Below the pieces are notes generated by a model. That model saw only the letters and a program-made list of their open reading frames with translations. It was not told the DNA's origin and did no database searches. From Prevotella sp. HJM029 (lineage in GTDB: Bacteria > Bacteroidota > Bacteroidia > Bacteroidales > Bacteroidaceae): 64,000 bases of DNA. Below are positions 15,982 to 25,969 of the stretch, piece after piece. How positions within the stretch are numbered: the stretch's first letter is position 1; every line of letters starts with the position of its first letter. The position numbers and the translations under genes were made by a program. The stretch covers positions 1 through 64,000 of the forward strand of contig NZ_AZHT01000098.1 in the NCBI RefSeq assembly GCF_000599605.1, written 5' to 3'.

Positions 15982-18045
15982 ATGAAGGAAACGCAGTTTA
16001 AACGCACCACCGTTACGGCGGCTTTGCCCTATGCTAACGGAGGCGTTCACATTGGCCATTTGGCAGGAGTCTATGTGCCTGCAGATATTTATGTGCGCTA
16101 TTTGCGCCTCAAAAAACAAGAGGTGATGTTCGTTTGCGGTAGCGATGAGCATGGTGTGCCCATCACTATCCGTGCGAAGAAAGAGGGCATCACGCCGCAA
16201 GACGTGTGCGACCGCTACCACGAGCTCATCAAAAAGTCATTCGAGGCGTTTGGCATCAGCTTCGATATCTATAGCCGAACAACCAGCAAAACACATCATC
16301 AGTTTGCCAGCGACTTCTTTAAAAAGCTCTATGATGAAGGAAAATTGGTGGAGAAAGAGACCGAACAATACTACGATGAGCAGGCTCATCAGTTCTTAGC
16401 CGACCGCTATATCATGGGCGAATGCCCCTATTGTCACAACGAAAACGCATACGGCGACCAGTGTGAGCGCTGCGGTCACGACCTCAGCCCAATGGAATTG
16501 ATCAATCCCCACTCCACCATTTCGGGGTCGAAGCCTGTCATTCGTCCCACGAAGAACTGGTATCTGCCCCTCAATCAATACCAGCCTTGGCTGAAAAAGT
16601 GGATTCTTGACGACCATTCTGAATGGCGTTCCAACGTATATGGTCAGTGTAAGAGCTGGCTTGACATGGACTTACAGCCGCGAGCCATGACACGTGACTT
16701 GGAATGGGGCATTCCTGTTCCCATTAAAGGCGCCGAAGGAAAAGTGCTTTATGTGTGGTTTGATGCCCCCATCGGCTACATTTCCAACACCATTGAGCTG
16801 TGCAAGGCGCACCCCGAACGCTTTGGTTCGTGGGAGAAATGGTGGAAACAGCCCGACACACGCTTGGTGCATTTCATCGGAAAAGATAACATTGTGTTCC
16901 ATTGCATCATCTTCCCCTCCATGCTAAAAGCTTATGGTGACTTTATTTTGCCCGACAATGTGCCGGCCAATGAGTTCTTAAATTTGGAGGATGACAAGAT
17001 TTCTACCAGCCGAAACTGGGCCGTTTGGCTGCACGAATATTTGCAAGACATGCCTGGAAAGCAAGATGTTTTGCGCTATGTGCTCACGGCAAATGCGCCC
17101 GAAACGAAGGATAATAACTTCACTTGGCGCGATTTTCAGGAGCGAAACAACTCGGAACTTGTGGCCATCTATGGCAACTTTGTCAATCGTGCCTTGCAAC
17201 TCACAAAGAAATATTGGAATGGTGTGGTTCCGGCTTGCGGAGAATTGCAAGATGTTGACCGCCAGACGCTGGCCGAATTTACTGATGTAAAAGCGAAGTT
17301 AGAGGGCTATTTAGACCAGTTTAAATTTCGCGAAGCGCAGAAAGAAGCCATGAACTTGGCACGCATCGGCAACAAATATATCACCGAATGTGAGCCATGG
17401 AAGGTGTGGAAGACTGATGCTAAGCGCGTCGAAACCATCCTTTATATCTCCCTTCAGCTTGTGGCTAACCTCGCCATTGCATTCGAACCGTTCTTGCCTT
17501 TCTCATCCGAAAAGCTGCGCCACCTTATTAATATGGAGGCTTTCGATTGGGTCGAATTAGGCAAAACCGACCTGCTCAAGGCCGGACATCAATTAGCTGA
17601 GCCCGAATTACTCTTCGAAAAGCTCGAAGATGACGTCATACAAAAGCAGTTAGACAAGCTCGAAGCCACCCGAAAAGCCAATGAAACGGCGGCCTATCAT
17701 GCTGCACCCGTGAAAGAAACAGCATCGTTTGACGACTTCGAAAAGCTGGATATTCGTGTCGGGCACATCAAACATTGCGAGAAAGTGAAGAAGAGCAAGA
17801 AACTGTTACAATTCACTATCGACGATGGAACGGGTGTGGATCGCACCATTTTGAGTGGCATCGCCGCCTATTATGAGCCCGAACAGCTCGTGGGTAAGGA
17901 TGTGCTTTTCGTAGCAAACTTTGCTCCTCGCACGATGATGGGCATCGAAAGCCAAGGTATGATCCTAAGTGCTGTGAACGCAGATGGAACACTTTCGGTC
18001 ACAACGACGATCGATAAAGTGAATCCCGGCAGCCAAGTGGGCTAA
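15982..18045 (+). CDS. metG: Methionyl-tRNA synthetase
   Basis: 687 residues, the full-length dimeric form. The class I signature HIGH is at 23-26 and the KMSKS loop appears as KISTS at 339-343. The zinc knuckle is CPYC-x10-CERC near residues 150-170. The anticodon-binding helical domain follows, and the C-terminal ~110 residues form the Trbp111-like tRNA-binding domain ([14 protein letters not shown] ... [15 protein letters not shown]). It charges initiator and elongator tRNA-Met in the cytoplasm. It stands alone, with its own promoter and a strong terminator. Confidence 0.97.
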   Translation: MKETQFKRTTVTAALPYANGGVHIGHLAGVYVPADIYVRYLRLKKQEVMFVCGSDEHGVPITIRAKKEGITPQDVCDRYHELIKKSFEAFGISFDIYSRTTSKTHHQFASDFFKKLYDEGKLVEKETEQYYDEQAHQFLADRYIMGECPYCHNENAYGDQCERCGHDLSPMELINPHSTISGSKPVIRPTKNWYLPLNQYQPWLKKWILDDHSEWRSNVYGQCKSWLDMDLQPRAMTRDLEWGIPVPIKGAEGKVLYVWFDAPIGYISNTIELCKAHPERFGSWEKWWKQPDTRLVHFIGKDNIVFHCIIFPSMLKAYGDFILPDNVPANEFLNLEDDKISTSRNWAVWLHEYLQDMPGKQDVLRYVLTANAPETKDNNFTWRDFQERNNSELVAIYGNFVNRALQLTKKYWNGVVPACGELQDVDRQTLAEFTDVKAKLEGYLDQFKFREAQKEAMNLARIGNKYITECEPWKVWKTDAKRVETILYISLQLVANLAIAFEPFLPFSSEKLRHLINMEAFDWVELGKTDLLKAGHQLAEPELLFEKLEDDVIQKQLDKLEATRKANETAAYHAAPVKETASFDDFEKLDIRVGHIKHCEKVKKSKKLLQFTIDDGTGVDRTILSGIAAYYEPEQLVGKDVLFVANFAPRTMMGIESQGMILSAVNADGTLSVTTTIDKVNPGSQVG

Positions 18046-18078
18046 CCATTCACGCTCAACAAGCCACCCTATACCATC

Positions 18079-18118
18079 AACAGCACGGTTATTCTGCTCG
18101 AATAGCCGTGCTGTTTTT
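18079..18118 (+). terminator. Rho-independent terminator of metG
   Basis: Arms AACAGCACGG (18079-18088) and CCGTGCTGTT (18106-18115), with extra pairing TATTC/GAATA inside and a run of five T. Confidence 0.85.
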
Positions 18119-18174
18119 GCTTTTGAAGCGTGTGATTCTCCTGTAAATAGGGGCGCTAAGACATGTTGCCTCCC

Positions 18175-19053
18175 CTACTTCCGATAAGCCTTAGGAGAGA
18201 TACCTGCCCTTTGTTTAAAGAAATTGCTAAATGCTGCTTGATCACTAAAATGCAATTCTTCGGCAATTTCGCCCATCGTTAAATCGGTCATTCGCAGCAA
18301 TTTGCAAGCCTCAGTATATAAAAATCCCTGCAAATAACCATTGACAGTATTGCCCGATACCTCTTTCACTATGCGCGAAAGATAGGTGGATGAGATGCTA
18401 AGATGGTTGGCATAAAAACTGATTTGACGCTCTTGCTTGAAATGATTAGAAGCCAAATGAATGAAAATCTTAAAGATATTCTCTTTATGTTGCGCATCAT
18501 GCAAGGTGCAAGGTTGATGTGCCAGCAACTCATTCACATGGATTTGGCACAAATGAACCAAATTATTCAATAGCTCTTTTTTATAGGTATGGGGGCTCAC
18601 TATCGTACGCTCTATCTGCGAAAATAAGCCCACTAATTCCTTCATCGCATCTTCAGAAAGCTCTATCAAGACATGATTTTCAAGAATATTCAGTGCAAAG
18701 CTATCCCGCAAAATAGCGTCATCGCTTACTATCGAATCATAGAATGTGGACTCAATCAAGAGAAGTCGCCCAACCATATCGGGGCTACAGCGCACCACTT
18801 GCACTGCTTGTAATGGTGATGTGCGTAGGAATGTGTTGCGTCTAAGATAAGTCTTTTGCCCACAAATGGTTACTTCTGCCTCACCATTGGTCAACACAAT
18901 GAGTGCATAAAAATTCACAACACCCGAAACCTCCATTAGCTTTTCGAAAAGAGATGCATTGAGAGATGTTGATGCCACCATTGCACCATAGACCGATTGG
19001 AGGGCTATCTTCTCGGCAAAGTCTTGCAAATTGTGAATGCGTTGTTGCTTCAT
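18175..19053 (-). CDS. AraC-family transcriptional regulator
   Basis: 292 residues, minus strand. The N-terminal ~170 residues are a cupin-like sensor (LIVLTNGEAEVTICGQKTYLRRNTFLRTSP). The C-terminal ~100 residues hold two HTH motifs typical of AraC/XylS (HLSISSTYLSRIVKEVSG and LTMGEIAEELHFSDQAAFSNFFKQRAGISPKAYRK). It is divergent from the C4-dicarboxylate transporter gene (160 bases between starts), so it is the likely regulator of the asparagine/aspartate cluster; this link is inference. Its effector is unknown. Confidence 0.92.
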   Translation of the reverse strand: MKQQRIHNLQDFAEKIALQSVYGAMVASTSLNASLFEKLMEVSGVVNFYALIVLTNGEAEVTICGQKTYLRRNTFLRTSPLQAVQVVRCSPDMVGRLLLIESTFYDSIVSDDAILRDSFALNILENHVLIELSEDAMKELVGLFSQIERTIVSPHTYKKELLNNLVHLCQIHVNELLAHQPCTLHDAQHKENIFKIFIHLASNHFKQERQISFYANHLSISSTYLSRIVKEVSGNTVNGYLQGFLYTEACKLLRMTDLTMGEIAEELHFSDQAAFSNFFKQRAGISPKAYRK

Positions 19054-19077
19054 ATTCCTGATTCATGGATGCAACTA

Positions 19078-19085
19078 CAAAAGTA
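19078..19085 (-). promoter_or_regulatory. -7 promoter box of the AraC-type gene
   Basis: Reads TACTTTTG on the minus strand, 25 bases before the start codon, in the intergenic space shared with the dcu promoter. Confidence 0.45.
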
Positions 19086-19150
19086 AGCATTGTTTCTGAT
19101 TTCGCAAAATATGGTTGCTTTTTTATAAATACACACTAAAATATTTTACA

Positions 19151-19158
19151 TAACTTTG
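19151..19158 (+). promoter_or_regulatory. -7 promoter box of the dcu-ansB-porin cluster
   Basis: TAACTTTG, 56 bases before the transporter ATG, without a matching -33 TTTG, which suits an activator-dependent promoter. A small dyad CTCAC/GTGAG (about 19161-19180) follows in the leader. Confidence 0.5.
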
Positions 19159-19213
19159 CCTCACGTTATTTAAAGTGAGATTAAAACTATATCAAAACGC
19201 TACGCAATAATTT

Positions 19214-20560
19214 ATGGCGACTCTTTTAATTATTATTCAACTCCTATTGGTTCTCACACTTATCTTTATCGGTGCACGCGTCGGTGGCATCGGAATGGGT
19301 ATCTACGGCATGATAGGTGTGTTCCTTTTAGTCTTCGTTTTCGGTTTAAAACCAGGCAATATTCCCATCGATGTGATGCTCATCATCGTGTCAGTTATCA
19401 CAGCTGCAGCCTCTCTTCAAGCAGCAGGTGGCTTGGATTATCTCGTGCATTTGGCAGCTAAATTCTTGCGAAAACACCCCGAACACATCACTTATTATGG
19501 GCCATTGGTTACGTGGTTTTTTTGTTTAGTTGCAGGAACGGCGCACACAAGCTATTCGCTTTTGCCGATTATTGCAGAGATTGCGAAAGACACCAAGATA
19601 CGTCCCGAGCGCCCATTGAGTGTAGCTACGATCGCAGCCTCATTGGGAATTACGGGCAGTCCAGTATCTGCTGCCACAGCAGCCATGATTTCTTCCGACT
19701 TATTAGGTGCTAAAGGCATTGAATTAAAGGATATTATGTTTGTCTGTATTCCTGCATCTTTGATCGCTATTTTAGTGGCATCGTTTGTACAAAACCGCGT
19801 AGGTAAAGAGCTTATTGATGACCCTGAATACCAAAGACGCGTGAAAGCAGGACTCATTCCATCCATGAGTGAAAGCCAAAAAGCGTTAGAAGACGATAGC
19901 AATCTCAATCCCCGCGCCAAATATTCAGTATTGGCTTTCTTGGCAGCAGTGCTTTTAGTAGTACTCTTTGGTTCCGTTCCATCACTGCGTCCATCATTCA
20001 ATATTGATGGAAATGTAGTGAAATTACCCATGCCCGAGACCATAGAGATGGTTATGATGGCTATGTCTGCCGTCATTTTGATTGTTGGAAAAGCCAAAGT
20101 TAGTGATGCAGTGAAAGGCAATGTCTTTGGTGCAGGCATGAATGCCATGGTGAGTATCTTTGGAATTGCATGGATGGGCGACACGTTCTTCAATGGCAAC
20201 TTGGCCTTCTTCAAGGAGCATATTGCCGGCATTGTGAGCCAATATCCATTCCTCTTTGCCGTGGCTTTGTTCGTCATGTCCATCATGTTGTTCTCGCAAG
20301 CGGCCACCGTTCGCACACTTTATCCCTTAGGCATTGGCTTAGGGCTATCGCCTTTAGCCCTCGTTGCCATGTTCCCTGCGGTCAATGGCTATTTCTTTAT
20401 CCCCAACTATCCCACCGAAGTAGCCGCTATCAACTTTGATACTACGGGCACAACGCACATCGGACGCTACGTGCTCAACCACAGTTTTCAGCTCGCTGGC
20501 TTCATTACTACCTTTGTAAGCATTGGCGTTGGCTACCTCATCATCACGTTCCTTTTTTAA
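19214..20560 (+). CDS. dcuB: Anaerobic C4-dicarboxylate transporter (DcuA/DcuB family)
   Basis: 448 residues with about 10-12 hydrophobic segments over the whole length. Family landmarks are the opening LLLVLTLIFIGARVGGIGMG, the GLDYLVHLAAKFLRKHP loop, GTAHTSYSLLPIIAEIA and LGITGSPVSAATAAM. Dcu carriers exchange external aspartate, malate or fumarate for internal succinate across the inner membrane. Together with asparaginase and aspartase downstream, it would bring in aspartate and export succinate from fumarate respiration. DcuA and DcuB cannot be separated with certainty here. The asparaginase gene follows after 35 bases. Confidence 0.92.
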   Translation: MATLLIIIQLLLVLTLIFIGARVGGIGMGIYGMIGVFLLVFVFGLKPGNIPIDVMLIIVSVITAAASLQAAGGLDYLVHLAAKFLRKHPEHITYYGPLVTWFFCLVAGTAHTSYSLLPIIAEIAKDTKIRPERPLSVATIAASLGITGSPVSAATAAMISSDLLGAKGIELKDIMFVCIPASLIAILVASFVQNRVGKELIDDPEYQRRVKAGLIPSMSESQKALEDDSNLNPRAKYSVLAFLAAVLLVVLFGSVPSLRPSFNIDGNVVKLPMPETIEMVMMAMSAVILIVGKAKVSDAVKGNVFGAGMNAMVSIFGIAWMGDTFFNGNLAFFKEHIAGIVSQYPFLFAVALFVMSIMLFSQAATVRTLYPLGIGLGLSPLALVAMFPAVNGYFFIPNYPTEVAAINFDTTGTTHIGRYVLNHSFQLAGFITTFVSIGVGYLIITFLF

Positions 20561-20595
20561 AATAACCAATCATAAATCCATAAATTAAATAGATT

Positions 20596-21645
20596 ATGAG
20601 AACAATCAAGATTTCAATGCTGATGGTGTTCACTTTGATTTTCACCTTAGCCCTTAGTGCAAAACCCAAAATTCGCATCATTGCTACCGGCGGAACCATC
20701 GCTGGTGTGAGTGCTAGTGCCACCTCTTCGGCATACGGAGCAGGCCAAGTGGGCATTCAAACCCTCATCGATGCGGTGCCCCAAATCAAAGATTTAGCCG
20801 ACGTAAGTGGCGAACAATTGGTGAACATTGGCAGCCAAGACATGAACGATGATGTGTGGTTGAAACTCGCGAAACGCATCAATCAGCTGCTCAATAACGA
20901 AGGCTATGATGGCGTATTAGTAACGCATGGCACCGACACCATGGAGGAAACGGCCTACTTCTTGACGCTCACTGTGCACAGCGATAAGCCCGTTGTGTTG
21001 GTCGGAAGCATGCGTCCTTCAACGGCTATCAGCGCCGATGGTCCTGCAAACCTCTACAATGGCGTGGCCACTTTGGTTGATCCTGCATCAAAAGGTCATG
21101 GCGTTATGGCTTGCATGAACAATCAACTCATCGACGCCAAGAGCCTCATTAAGACCCATACCACCGACGTTGCTACGTTCAAAGGCACCTATGGTCCCAT
21201 CGGTTACGTGTATAATGGCAAACCCTATTATGTACACGAGCCCAACTATAAGCACACCACTGCCAGCGTGTTCAACGTGGACAACCTCATCAAATTGCCG
21301 CAAGTGGGCATCGTTTATGGCTATGCCAACTGCTCTCCCCTGCCCATTCTCTCGTTTGTCAATGCCAAATTCGACGGCATTGTGTTGGCCGGTGTAGGCG
21401 ATGGCAACTTCTATAAGGATGTGTTTGACGTGGCATTGAAGGCGCAGAACAACGGCATTCAAATCGTACGCTCCAGCCGTTTGCCCACAGGTCCTACGTG
21501 TTTGAATGGTGAAGTGGACGACAATAAATATCATTTTGTTGCTGCTTTAGACCTCAATCCACAAAAGGCACGCGTGCTATTGATGCTCGCTTTGACCAAA
21601 ACACACGATTGGCAACAGATTCAAAAGTATTTCCAAGAATATTAA
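20596..21645 (+). CDS. ansB: Type II (exported) L-asparaginase
   Basis: 349 residues with a signal peptide (ISMLMVFTLIFTLALSAKP). Both asparaginase signatures are present: ATGGTIAGVSAS with the first catalytic Thr near residue 31, and VTHGTDTMEETAYFL with the second Thr-Asp pair. The N-terminal flexible-loop Tyr (SSAYGAG) is also there. The enzyme hydrolyses asparagine, and often glutamine, to aspartate plus ammonia in the periplasm. The size fits the periplasmic high-affinity class. It is followed four bases later by a porin gene, and its product feeds the Dcu transporter encoded just upstream. Confidence 0.95.
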   Translation: MRTIKISMLMVFTLIFTLALSAKPKIRIIATGGTIAGVSASATSSAYGAGQVGIQTLIDAVPQIKDLADVSGEQLVNIGSQDMNDDVWLKLAKRINQLLNNEGYDGVLVTHGTDTMEETAYFLTLTVHSDKPVVLVGSMRPSTAISADGPANLYNGVATLVDPASKGHGVMACMNNQLIDAKSLIKTHTTDVATFKGTYGPIGYVYNGKPYYVHEPNYKHTTASVFNVDNLIKLPQVGIVYGYANCSPLPILSFVNAKFDGIVLAGVGDGNFYKDVFDVALKAQNNGIQIVRSSRLPTGPTCLNGEVDDNKYHFVAALDLNPQKARVLLMLALTKTHDWQQIQKYFQEY

Positions 21646-21649
21646 AGTC

Positions 21650-22861
21650 ATGAAAACAACCTTCATTGTATGCGCATTTTTGGCCACAACGACTATGGCC
21701 AATGCACAAAATGGCGGCAACATTGGCATGGGAGGTAGCGAAGGAAACTACACCTCATTAGCTGAGAGGGTGGCTCATTTGGAAAAGAAAAACGACGCAT
21801 TCAACGTCTATTTCAACTATGCTGCCAGCTTCCGTGCCGAAAGAGACAGCCGTTTGAACAACTGGAATGCAGGCTTTGCCAACAAACAGTTGCGCTTAGA
21901 AATCAAAGGAAATATAGGCGATCACCTGTCTTATCGCTTCCGTCATCGCCTCAACAAAGCCAACACGGCACAAGGCGAAGACAACTTTGCCAAAGCAACC
22001 GATATCATGATGGTGGGCTGGAAGTTCAATGACAAAGTCAGTTTGCAAGGAGGTAAGATGTGTCAGATATGGGGTGGCTTCGAATTTGATGAGAACCCCA
22101 TGGTCATCTACCAATATAGCGACATGGTTGACAACATGGATAACTTCATGGCCGGCGTGGTAGCGTCGTTCAAACCCGTGCCCACTCAGGAGTTGGCTGT
22201 TGAGGTTTCCAACGCTTATAACAACAAATTCAACGAGTTTTATGGCGCAAGCAGCGTTGCACGCGAGGCACTTGGCTATCGTAACCTTGAGGCTTCGAAG
22301 GCGCCACTCACCTATATTGCCAACTGGAACGGCAGTTTTCTCGACGGAAAACTCAACACCCGTTGGTCGTGGGGTCTGCAAACTCAGGCACGTCACAAGT
22401 ATAGTCGCATGCTCGTTTTGGGCCAACAACTCAACCTCAACAAGCTGCAATGGTATGTAGACTATATGGGAGCCTGGGATGGTTTAGACCGTTTGGGCAT
22501 CGCATCCAACGACCTTGCCGCGCATCTTGCGCCGTCCCCGTCTGCCAAAGCCTGGGCCAGCGATGTGCATTACAATAGTTTCATCACCAAGGTGAACTGG
22601 CAATTTGCACCCGGTTGGAACTTCATGGCCAAGGGAATGTATGAAACAGCCAGCGTCAGCAAGCTCGAAGTGGGCAAGAACTACCGCAAGAGCTATGGCT
22701 ACATCGGCAGCATTGAGTACTATCCTATAAAGGATCAAGACCTGCGTCTGTTCTTAGCTTATGTCGGAAGAAAATATGATTTCAAGGCAGCTACAGGCTT
22801 AAAGAACTACAACACCAACCGCATTGAGCTTGGTTTTATGTATCGCATCAAGGCCTTTTAG
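21650..22861 (+). CDS. Outer-membrane porin (OprO/P-like) of the asparagine cluster
   Basis: 403 residues. A signal peptide ends at ANAQ, a short coiled coil (LAERVAHLEKK) comes next, and a beta-barrel rich in alternating aromatic and polar strands follows. It ends in Phe (YRIKAF), as outer-membrane proteins do. Placement four bases after ansB, between asparaginase and aspartase, suggests it lets asparagine or aspartate through the outer membrane; this is inference from context. The short coiled coil could support trimer formation. Confidence 0.8.
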   Translation: MKTTFIVCAFLATTTMANAQNGGNIGMGGSEGNYTSLAERVAHLEKKNDAFNVYFNYAASFRAERDSRLNNWNAGFANKQLRLEIKGNIGDHLSYRFRHRLNKANTAQGEDNFAKATDIMMVGWKFNDKVSLQGGKMCQIWGGFEFDENPMVIYQYSDMVDNMDNFMAGVVASFKPVPTQELAVEVSNAYNNKFNEFYGASSVAREALGYRNLEASKAPLTYIANWNGSFLDGKLNTRWSWGLQTQARHKYSRMLVLGQQLNLNKLQWYVDYMGAWDGLDRLGIASNDLAAHLAPSPSAKAWASDVHYNSFITKVNWQFAPGWNFMAKGMYETASVSKLEVGKNYRKSYGYIGSIEYYPIKDQDLRLFLAYVGRKYDFKAATGLKNYNTNRIELGFMYRIKAF

Positions 22862-23030
22862 TTCAGCAAATCTCACAAAGCAACTGGCAGCAGGCACCTT
22901 TTTGCAAGCTGCCGTTGCACCAAATAGAAATAAAAAGAAAATATCAATCCTTTAAACCAGCCACGAAGTGGTGCATTTTGCCTCGCAAAAGCATGCACAT
23001 TACCACATAAAATGATAACAATCATCGTGC

Positions 23031-23045
23031 AAAAGCATAGCTTTT
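23031..23045. repeat. Dispersed dyad AAAAGCATAGCTTTT
   Basis: Same 15-base dyad as at 15869-15883. A half copy, GCAAAAGCATGC, lies just upstream (about 22985). The rest of 22862-23124 shows no gene. Confidence 0.6.
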
Positions 23046-23124
23046 ACAACGCCCCATGGCCAACACCATGCGGCAAAGGCTTGCCACAAACAGCGCAAAG
23101 CACCACCAGACGGCGCATTAAATT

Positions 23125-24537
23125 ATGTCAAACGAACAATTCAGAGTAGAGAGCGACCTCTTAGGGGAACTCAAAGTGCCTGCCGATGCCTACTATGGCG
23201 TGCAGACACAACGCGGCATTAACAACTATCACATCTCGCGAAAAAAGATGCGTGATTATCCTGATTACGTCATCGCCATTGCCTATGTGAAGCTCGCTGC
23301 CGTGCAAACCAACCACACCCTCGGCGTAATTAATGATGAAATCGCTGGTGCCATCAGCCAGGCTTGCCAAGAGATTATCGACGGAAAGCTGCACGAAAAC
23401 TTCCCCATTGACATGATGCAGGGTGGCGCAGGCACATCGGTTAATATGAATGCCAACGAGGTTATTGCCAATCGTGCGCTCGAAATCATGGGGCACAAAC
23501 GCGGTGAATACCAATATTGCTACCCCAACGACCATGTCAACTGCGGTCAATCTACCAACGATGTCTACCCCACTTCTATCCGTCTGGCTTTGATTCGCAT
23601 GAACAAGAGCCTCGTTTCGAGCCTCACTGGACTCATCAGTGCACTGCGTTACAAGGCTAACGAGTTTAAAGATAACCTCAAAATGGGGCGCACTCAGTTG
23701 CAGGATGCCGTGCCCATGACCATGGGACAAGAGTTCAATGCCTATGCCAATAACTTGGAAGAGGAGATTCTTAACCTCGAACGCAACATCAAACTATTGC
23801 ACGAAATCAATATGGGTGGCACAGCTATTGGTACGGGCTTAAACGCTGTTCCTGGCTTTTCAAAGCTCTGTGCAGCCAACTTAAGCAAACTCACCGGCGA
23901 GACTTTTGTCCCCGCTACCGACTTGGTTGAAGCCACTCCTGACACTGGTGCTTACGTAAGTTATAGTGGTGCGTTGAAGCGTTTGGCCGTGAAACTCTCC
24001 AAAATCTGCAACGACTTCCGCCTCATGGCTTCCGGCCCACGTTGCGGTTTGAACGAGATTAACCTTCCTGCAAAGGCTCCTGGTTCATCAATCATGCCAG
24101 GAAAGGTCAATCCTGTCATTCCAGAAGTCACCAACCAAGTGTGCTTTAAGGTCATTGGTAACGACACAACGGTTTCGTTTGCAGCAGAAGCTGGTCAGTT
24201 AGAGCTCAACGTTATGGAACCTGTTATCACCGAATGCTTGTTCGAAAGCCTTTGGTGGCTCCATAATGCCATCGACACTTTGACCGAAGAATGCGTGATG
24301 GGCATCACCATGAACAAGGAACGTTGTTATGAAATGGTGAAGAACTCCATCGGTATTGTGACCGCTTTGAACCCTTATATCGGCTACAAAAACAGCACGA
24401 AGGTGGCCAAAGAAGCCTTGGAAACCAACCGCTCGGTCTACGACATCGTGCTCGAAAAAGAGCTCATGACAAAGGAAAAACTCGACGAAGCACTCGACCC
24501 CAAGAATATGTTGGTGTCGCATCAGCTCATCAAATAG
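23125..24537 (+). CDS. aspA: Aspartate ammonia-lyase (aspartase)
   Basis: 470 residues, full length for the fumarase/aspartase superfamily. It has the substrate-binding TSTN-type block GQSTNDVYPTSIR, the TMGQEF region, and the mobile SS-loop signature GSSIMPGKVNPVIPE with the catalytic Ser. It deaminates aspartate to fumarate plus ammonia in the cytoplasm. With AnsB, the porin and the Dcu carrier upstream it completes a route from asparagine to fumarate, the electron acceptor for succinate formation. It is 263 bases downstream of the porin gene, so it may have its own promoter. Confidence 0.96.
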   Translation: MSNEQFRVESDLLGELKVPADAYYGVQTQRGINNYHISRKKMRDYPDYVIAIAYVKLAAVQTNHTLGVINDEIAGAISQACQEIIDGKLHENFPIDMMQGGAGTSVNMNANEVIANRALEIMGHKRGEYQYCYPNDHVNCGQSTNDVYPTSIRLALIRMNKSLVSSLTGLISALRYKANEFKDNLKMGRTQLQDAVPMTMGQEFNAYANNLEEEILNLERNIKLLHEINMGGTAIGTGLNAVPGFSKLCAANLSKLTGETFVPATDLVEATPDTGAYVSYSGALKRLAVKLSKICNDFRLMASGPRCGLNEINLPAKAPGSSIMPGKVNPVIPEVTNQVCFKVIGNDTTVSFAAEAGQLELNVMEPVITECLFESLWWLHNAIDTLTEECVMGITMNKERCYEMVKNSIGIVTALNPYIGYKNSTKVAKEALETNRSVYDIVLEKELMTKEKLDEALDPKNMLVSHQLIK

Positions 24538-24558
24538 TCGACGTTTTGTTTCACTCTA

Positions 24559-24589
24559 GGCCGCAGTGCATGAGCATTGCGGCCTTTTT
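24559..24589 (+). terminator. Rho-independent terminator of aspA
   Basis: GGCCGCA ... TGCGGCC arms (24559-24565 and 24578-24584) with an inner TGC/GCA stem, then five T. Confidence 0.85.
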
Positions 24590-24770
24590 ATATTCCAGCA
24601 GTAAACCTTTGACAACTATAACTCACCAAATTAACCTCGAATAATTACACCAAAGGGCAGCGTCACTTGAAGTGGTTTTACACAGAAAAGAGGCCAGAAA
24701 AACCAACAAGCAATTGACCTTTCCGCTGCTTTTTTAGCCCCTTTCATAGCTGCTTTTGCGCATTTTTATG

Positions 24771-24778
24771 TACTTTTG
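24771..24778 (+). promoter_or_regulatory. -7 promoter box of ychF
   Basis: TACTTTTG, 63 bases before the ATG. Confidence 0.45.
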
Positions 24779-24841
24779 TAGGCAAATAGAAACGAAAACG
24801 GCTGACCATTGCGTGCCAGCTCCTATCAATAAAACGAGATT

Positions 24842-25945
24842 ATGGCTTTGAAATGTGGAATTGTTGGCTTGCCCAACGTTGGTAAATCAACTCTCTTCAA
24901 CTGCTTGTCGAGCGCAAAAGCGCAATCGGCAAACTTTCCTTTTTGCACCATTGAGCCCAACTTGGGCGTCATTACAGTGCCCGATGAGCGTTTAAACAAG
25001 CTGGCAGCGTTGGTACATCCTGGCCGTATCGTGCCCGCAACCTGCGAGATTGTCGACATTGCGGGCTTGGTTAAAGGTGCTTCTAAAGGCGAAGGTTTGG
25101 GTAATAAGTTCTTAGGTAACATCCGTGAGTGCGATGCTATCATCCATGTTATCCGCTGCTTCGACGACGATAACATCGTGCGTGAGGGCGGCATGGCGGT
25201 CAATCCGTTAGAGGATAAGAGCATCATCGACACCGAGTTGCAACTGAAAGACCTCGAAACCATCGACAGTCAGCTGGCCAAACAGCAAAAGGCAGCTGCA
25301 GCAGGCAATAAAGATGCCAAGCTCATGTGCACCGTTCTCGAGGCTTACAAAGCCGTTTTGGAACAAGGAAAGAACGCACGTGAGGTGACCTTTGATAGCA
25401 AAGACGAGCAGCAAGTGGCTCACGATTTATTCCTGTTGACCACAAAACCCGTGCTCTATGTGTGCAATGTCGACGAAGCCAGCGCCAAAACGGGCAACGA
25501 CTATTCACGCAAAGTAGAGGAAATGGCAGCCAAAGAAGGTGCCGAAGCCATGGTGATTGCGGCCAAAACTGAAGAGGACATCGCCTCATTAGAGACCTAT
25601 GAGGACAAGAAAATGTTCTTAGAAGAGTTAGGATTGAGCGAAAGTGGCGTCAACCGACTCATCAGAAAGGCCTATGCTTTGCTCAACCTGCAGACGTTTA
25701 TCACGGCAGGTGAGATGGAAGTGAAGGCTTGGACGTTTCACAAAGGATGGAAGGCACCACAATGTGCTGGCGTCATTCACACCGATTTTGAAAAGGGATT
25801 TATTCGCGCCGAAGTAATAAAATTCGATGATTATATGCAATATGGCTCTGAAGCAGCAGTGCGCGAGGCTGGCAAATTGGGCATCGAAGGCAAAGATTAT
25901 GTAGTGCAAGATGGCGACATCATGCACTTCCGTTTCAACGTTTAA
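24842..25945 (+). CDS. ychF: Redox-regulated ATPase/GTPase YchF (Obg family)
   Basis: 367 residues, the usual size. G1 loop GLPNVGKST is at 9-17, followed by ANFPFCTIEPN, the Obg-type switch. The G3 motif is DIAGLVKGASKGEGLGNKFL. The G4 position (CNVDEA) lacks the NKxD of GTPases, in line with the ATP preference of YchF. A coiled-coil insert and the C-terminal TGS domain (TFHKGWKAPQCAGVIHTDFEKGFIRAEVI) complete it. YchF binds ribosomes and affects stress responses. lgt follows after 24 bases, so the two are probably co-transcribed. Confidence 0.96.
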   Translation: MALKCGIVGLPNVGKSTLFNCLSSAKAQSANFPFCTIEPNLGVITVPDERLNKLAALVHPGRIVPATCEIVDIAGLVKGASKGEGLGNKFLGNIRECDAIIHVIRCFDDDNIVREGGMAVNPLEDKSIIDTELQLKDLETIDSQLAKQQKAAAAGNKDAKLMCTVLEAYKAVLEQGKNAREVTFDSKDEQQVAHDLFLLTTKPVLYVCNVDEASAKTGNDYSRKVEEMAAKEGAEAMVIAAKTEEDIASLETYEDKKMFLEELGLSESGVNRLIRKAYALLNLQTFITAGEMEVKAWTFHKGWKAPQCAGVIHTDFEKGFIRAEVIKFDDYMQYGSEAAVREAGKLGIEGKDYVVQDGDIMHFRFNV

Positions 25946-25969
25946 ACTGAGTTTTAAAGCAAATCGCAG

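Larger units (their letters stand above)
24538..24841. other. Intergenic spacer aspA-ychF
   Basis: It holds the aspA terminator at its left end and the ychF -7 box at its right end. I see no gene, RNA or repeat in the rest. Confidence 0.6.
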
